A stretch of DNA of 64,000 nucleotides from an uncultured Alistipes sp. (lineage in GTDB: Bacteria; Bacteroidota; Bacteroidia; Bacteroidales; Rikenellaceae): assembly GCA_949285535.1 (NCBI GenBank), contig CASDZP010000004.1, positions 1 to 64,000 on the forward strand, given 5' to 3'. Every line of letters starts with the position of its first letter. Position 1 is the stretch's first letter. This document shows positions 63,065 to 64,000 of this stretch, piece by piece. The position numbers were made by a program, and so were the translations under genes. The notes under the pieces were generated by a model. That model made no database searches. It had not been told where the DNA came from and worked only from the letters and a program-made list of their open reading frames with translations.

Positions 63065-64000
63065 ATGGAAAAGAGATGCCTTGCAATGATAATGCGCGAC
63101 GGCTGGCTTGAACCCGTCGCCGACAAGATAAAAGAACGCGAAGACAGGGTTGACGCTCGTCTGGATGACATAAAGGCTCGTTTCGGGTCGCTTTCGGCAT
63201 ACGCCGACTCCTACAAGTTTTTCGGCTTCAACCGTGACGAACAGAAGAAAGGCTGGTGGTTCCGCGAGTGGGCACCAGGAGCGCACGACGTATATATATG
63301 CGGCGACTTCAACAACTGGCACAAAAGCAGCATCCGCCTGACAAAAGGCGACGGCGGCGTATGGTCATACTTCTTCGACGACGAAATGTGGGGCGACAAG
63401 CTCGTCCACGGTTCATTATATAAAATCGTGGTCAACGGCGACAACGGAATGCACGAGCGTCTGCCCGCCTACACGTTCCGTGCAATAGAAGAACCCATAT
63501 CACACGACTTCTCCGCCCAGCTGTGGGCACCCGAACCTTTCGACTGGGAGGGAGACAATTTTGACCCCGCAACGGTAGGTTCCCCCATAATATATGAGTG
63601 CCACGTCGGCATGGCGCAGGAGCAGGAGCGAGTAGGACTATATCGCAAATTTACACGCGACATACTTCCCCGTGTCAAACGTCTCGGATACAACACGATA
63701 CAACTCATGGCGATAGCCGAACATCCATACTACGGAAGTTTCGGTTATCATGTATCCAACTTCTTCGCCCCCTCGTCTCGATTCGGCACACCCGAAGAGC
63801 TCAAACAGCTCATCCGTGAGGCACACAAGTTAGGCATAGCCGTTATCATGGACCTTGTCCACGCCCATTACGTCAAGAACTTCAACGAGGGTCTCAACGA
63901 ACTGGACGGAACCAATTACCATTACAGCAAACCGGGTGAGGCTGGACGTCAGCCCTATTGGGACTCGATGACCTTCGACTACGGCAAACACGAAGTCGAG
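63065..64000 (+). CDS. glgB: 1,4-alpha-glucan branching enzyme, 5' part (runs off the window)
   Basis: 312 residues seen; the rest lies outside. N-terminal helical part, then a CBM48 domain (about 60-160; KGWWFREWAPGAHDVYICGDFNNWH), then the start of the GH13 barrel with YECHVGMAQEQERVGLYRKF, QLMAIAEHPYYGSFGYHVSNFFAPSSRFGTPEEL and VIMDLVHAHYVKN. The close spacing of these motifs is that of the GH13_8 eukaryote-like type found in Bacteroidetes. It makes alpha-1,6 branches in glycogen. ATG at 63065, no upstream gene within 190 bp. Confidence 0.93.
   Translation, partial: MEKRCLAMIMRDGWLEPVADKIKEREDRVDARLDDIKARFGSLSAYADSYKFFGFNRDEQKKGWWFREWAPGAHDVYICGDFNNWHKSSIRLTKGDGGVWSYFFDDEMWGDKLVHGSLYKIVVNGDNGMHERLPAYTFRAIEEPISHDFSAQLWAPEPFDWEGDNFDPATVGSPIIYECHVGMAQEQERVGLYRKFTRDILPRVKRLGYNTIQLMAIAEHPYYGSFGYHVSNFFAPSSRFGTPEELKQLIREAHKLGIAVIMDLVHAHYVKNFNEGLNELDGTNYHYSKPGEAGRQPYWDSMTFDYGKHEVE

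Overview
The window comes from a member of the phylum Bacteroidota, most likely the order Bacteroidales. Support: a SusC/SusD pair, DUF4296 and DUF1573 proteins, the Bacteroides-type paralogue EF-G2, type B ribosomal protein L31, lipoprotein signal peptides, weak ribosome binding sites, and several promoters of the Bacteroidetes form TTG-N19/20-TAnnTTTG. I cannot name a family or genus. No tRNA, rRNA, CRISPR array, prophage or recognisable transposase was found.

Layout. (1) 1-17483, minus strand: a SusC/SusD outer-membrane uptake pair, then a separately promoted operon (propeller-cytochrome, two-domain Rid protein, cupin lipoprotein, VOC protein, DhaK, DhaL, LsrF-like aldolase/thiolase), then a small propeller protein and a 1319-residue protein with two haem motifs and a C-terminal FGE-sulfatase domain. 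This looks like uptake and phosphorylation/cleavage of a small hydroxyketone or sugar, without glycoside hydrolases. (2) 17931-30569, plus strand: smpB, apbE, a lipid kinase, a SusB-type GH97 enzyme, an envelope lipoprotein and barrel pair, rbfA, a LolC/E-type permease, a DUF4296 lipoprotein, an amidohydrolase and a radical SAM protein. (3) 31212-33619: an ExbB/ExbD energy-transduction operon. (4) 34042-38975: asparaginase with an S24-type repressor, then a diverging likely defence pair (ABC-type ATPase plus DUF4435, PARIS-like) and a frameshifted GIY-YIG gene. (5) 39098-53524: EF-G2 without the catalytic His, a QueD-like protein without the usual Cys, a Fur-family regulator, an orphan cobalamin riboswitch, rpmE, an NfnAB-like pair, DUF1573, mnmA, pyrE, NUDIX, PNP, HPF, a Xer recombinase and rpsU. 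(6) 53848-64000: an S9 peptidase, folC, a Dcu transporter, a Na+/Ca2+ exchanger, a candidate 6S-like RNA, a POT peptide transporter and the start of a glycogen branching enzyme.

The most unusual structure is a dispersed intergenic element found five times (near 150-340, 22600-23070, 30570-31030, 43750-44110 and 58800-59156). Each copy lies just beyond a gene's terminator. In four of the five, an inverted copy of the flanking gene end and/or terminator sequence sits between terminator and element; the fifth has only a long symmetric hairpin. In four of five a 26-bp motif beginning ACGGGGTACGC lies at the far side. One junction is a perfect palindrome with 86-bp arms. Order and orientation are the same each time, which suggests an undescribed terminator-associated mobile or replicative element. 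All functional calls are from reading sequence and remembered family knowledge; no database search or folding program was run.
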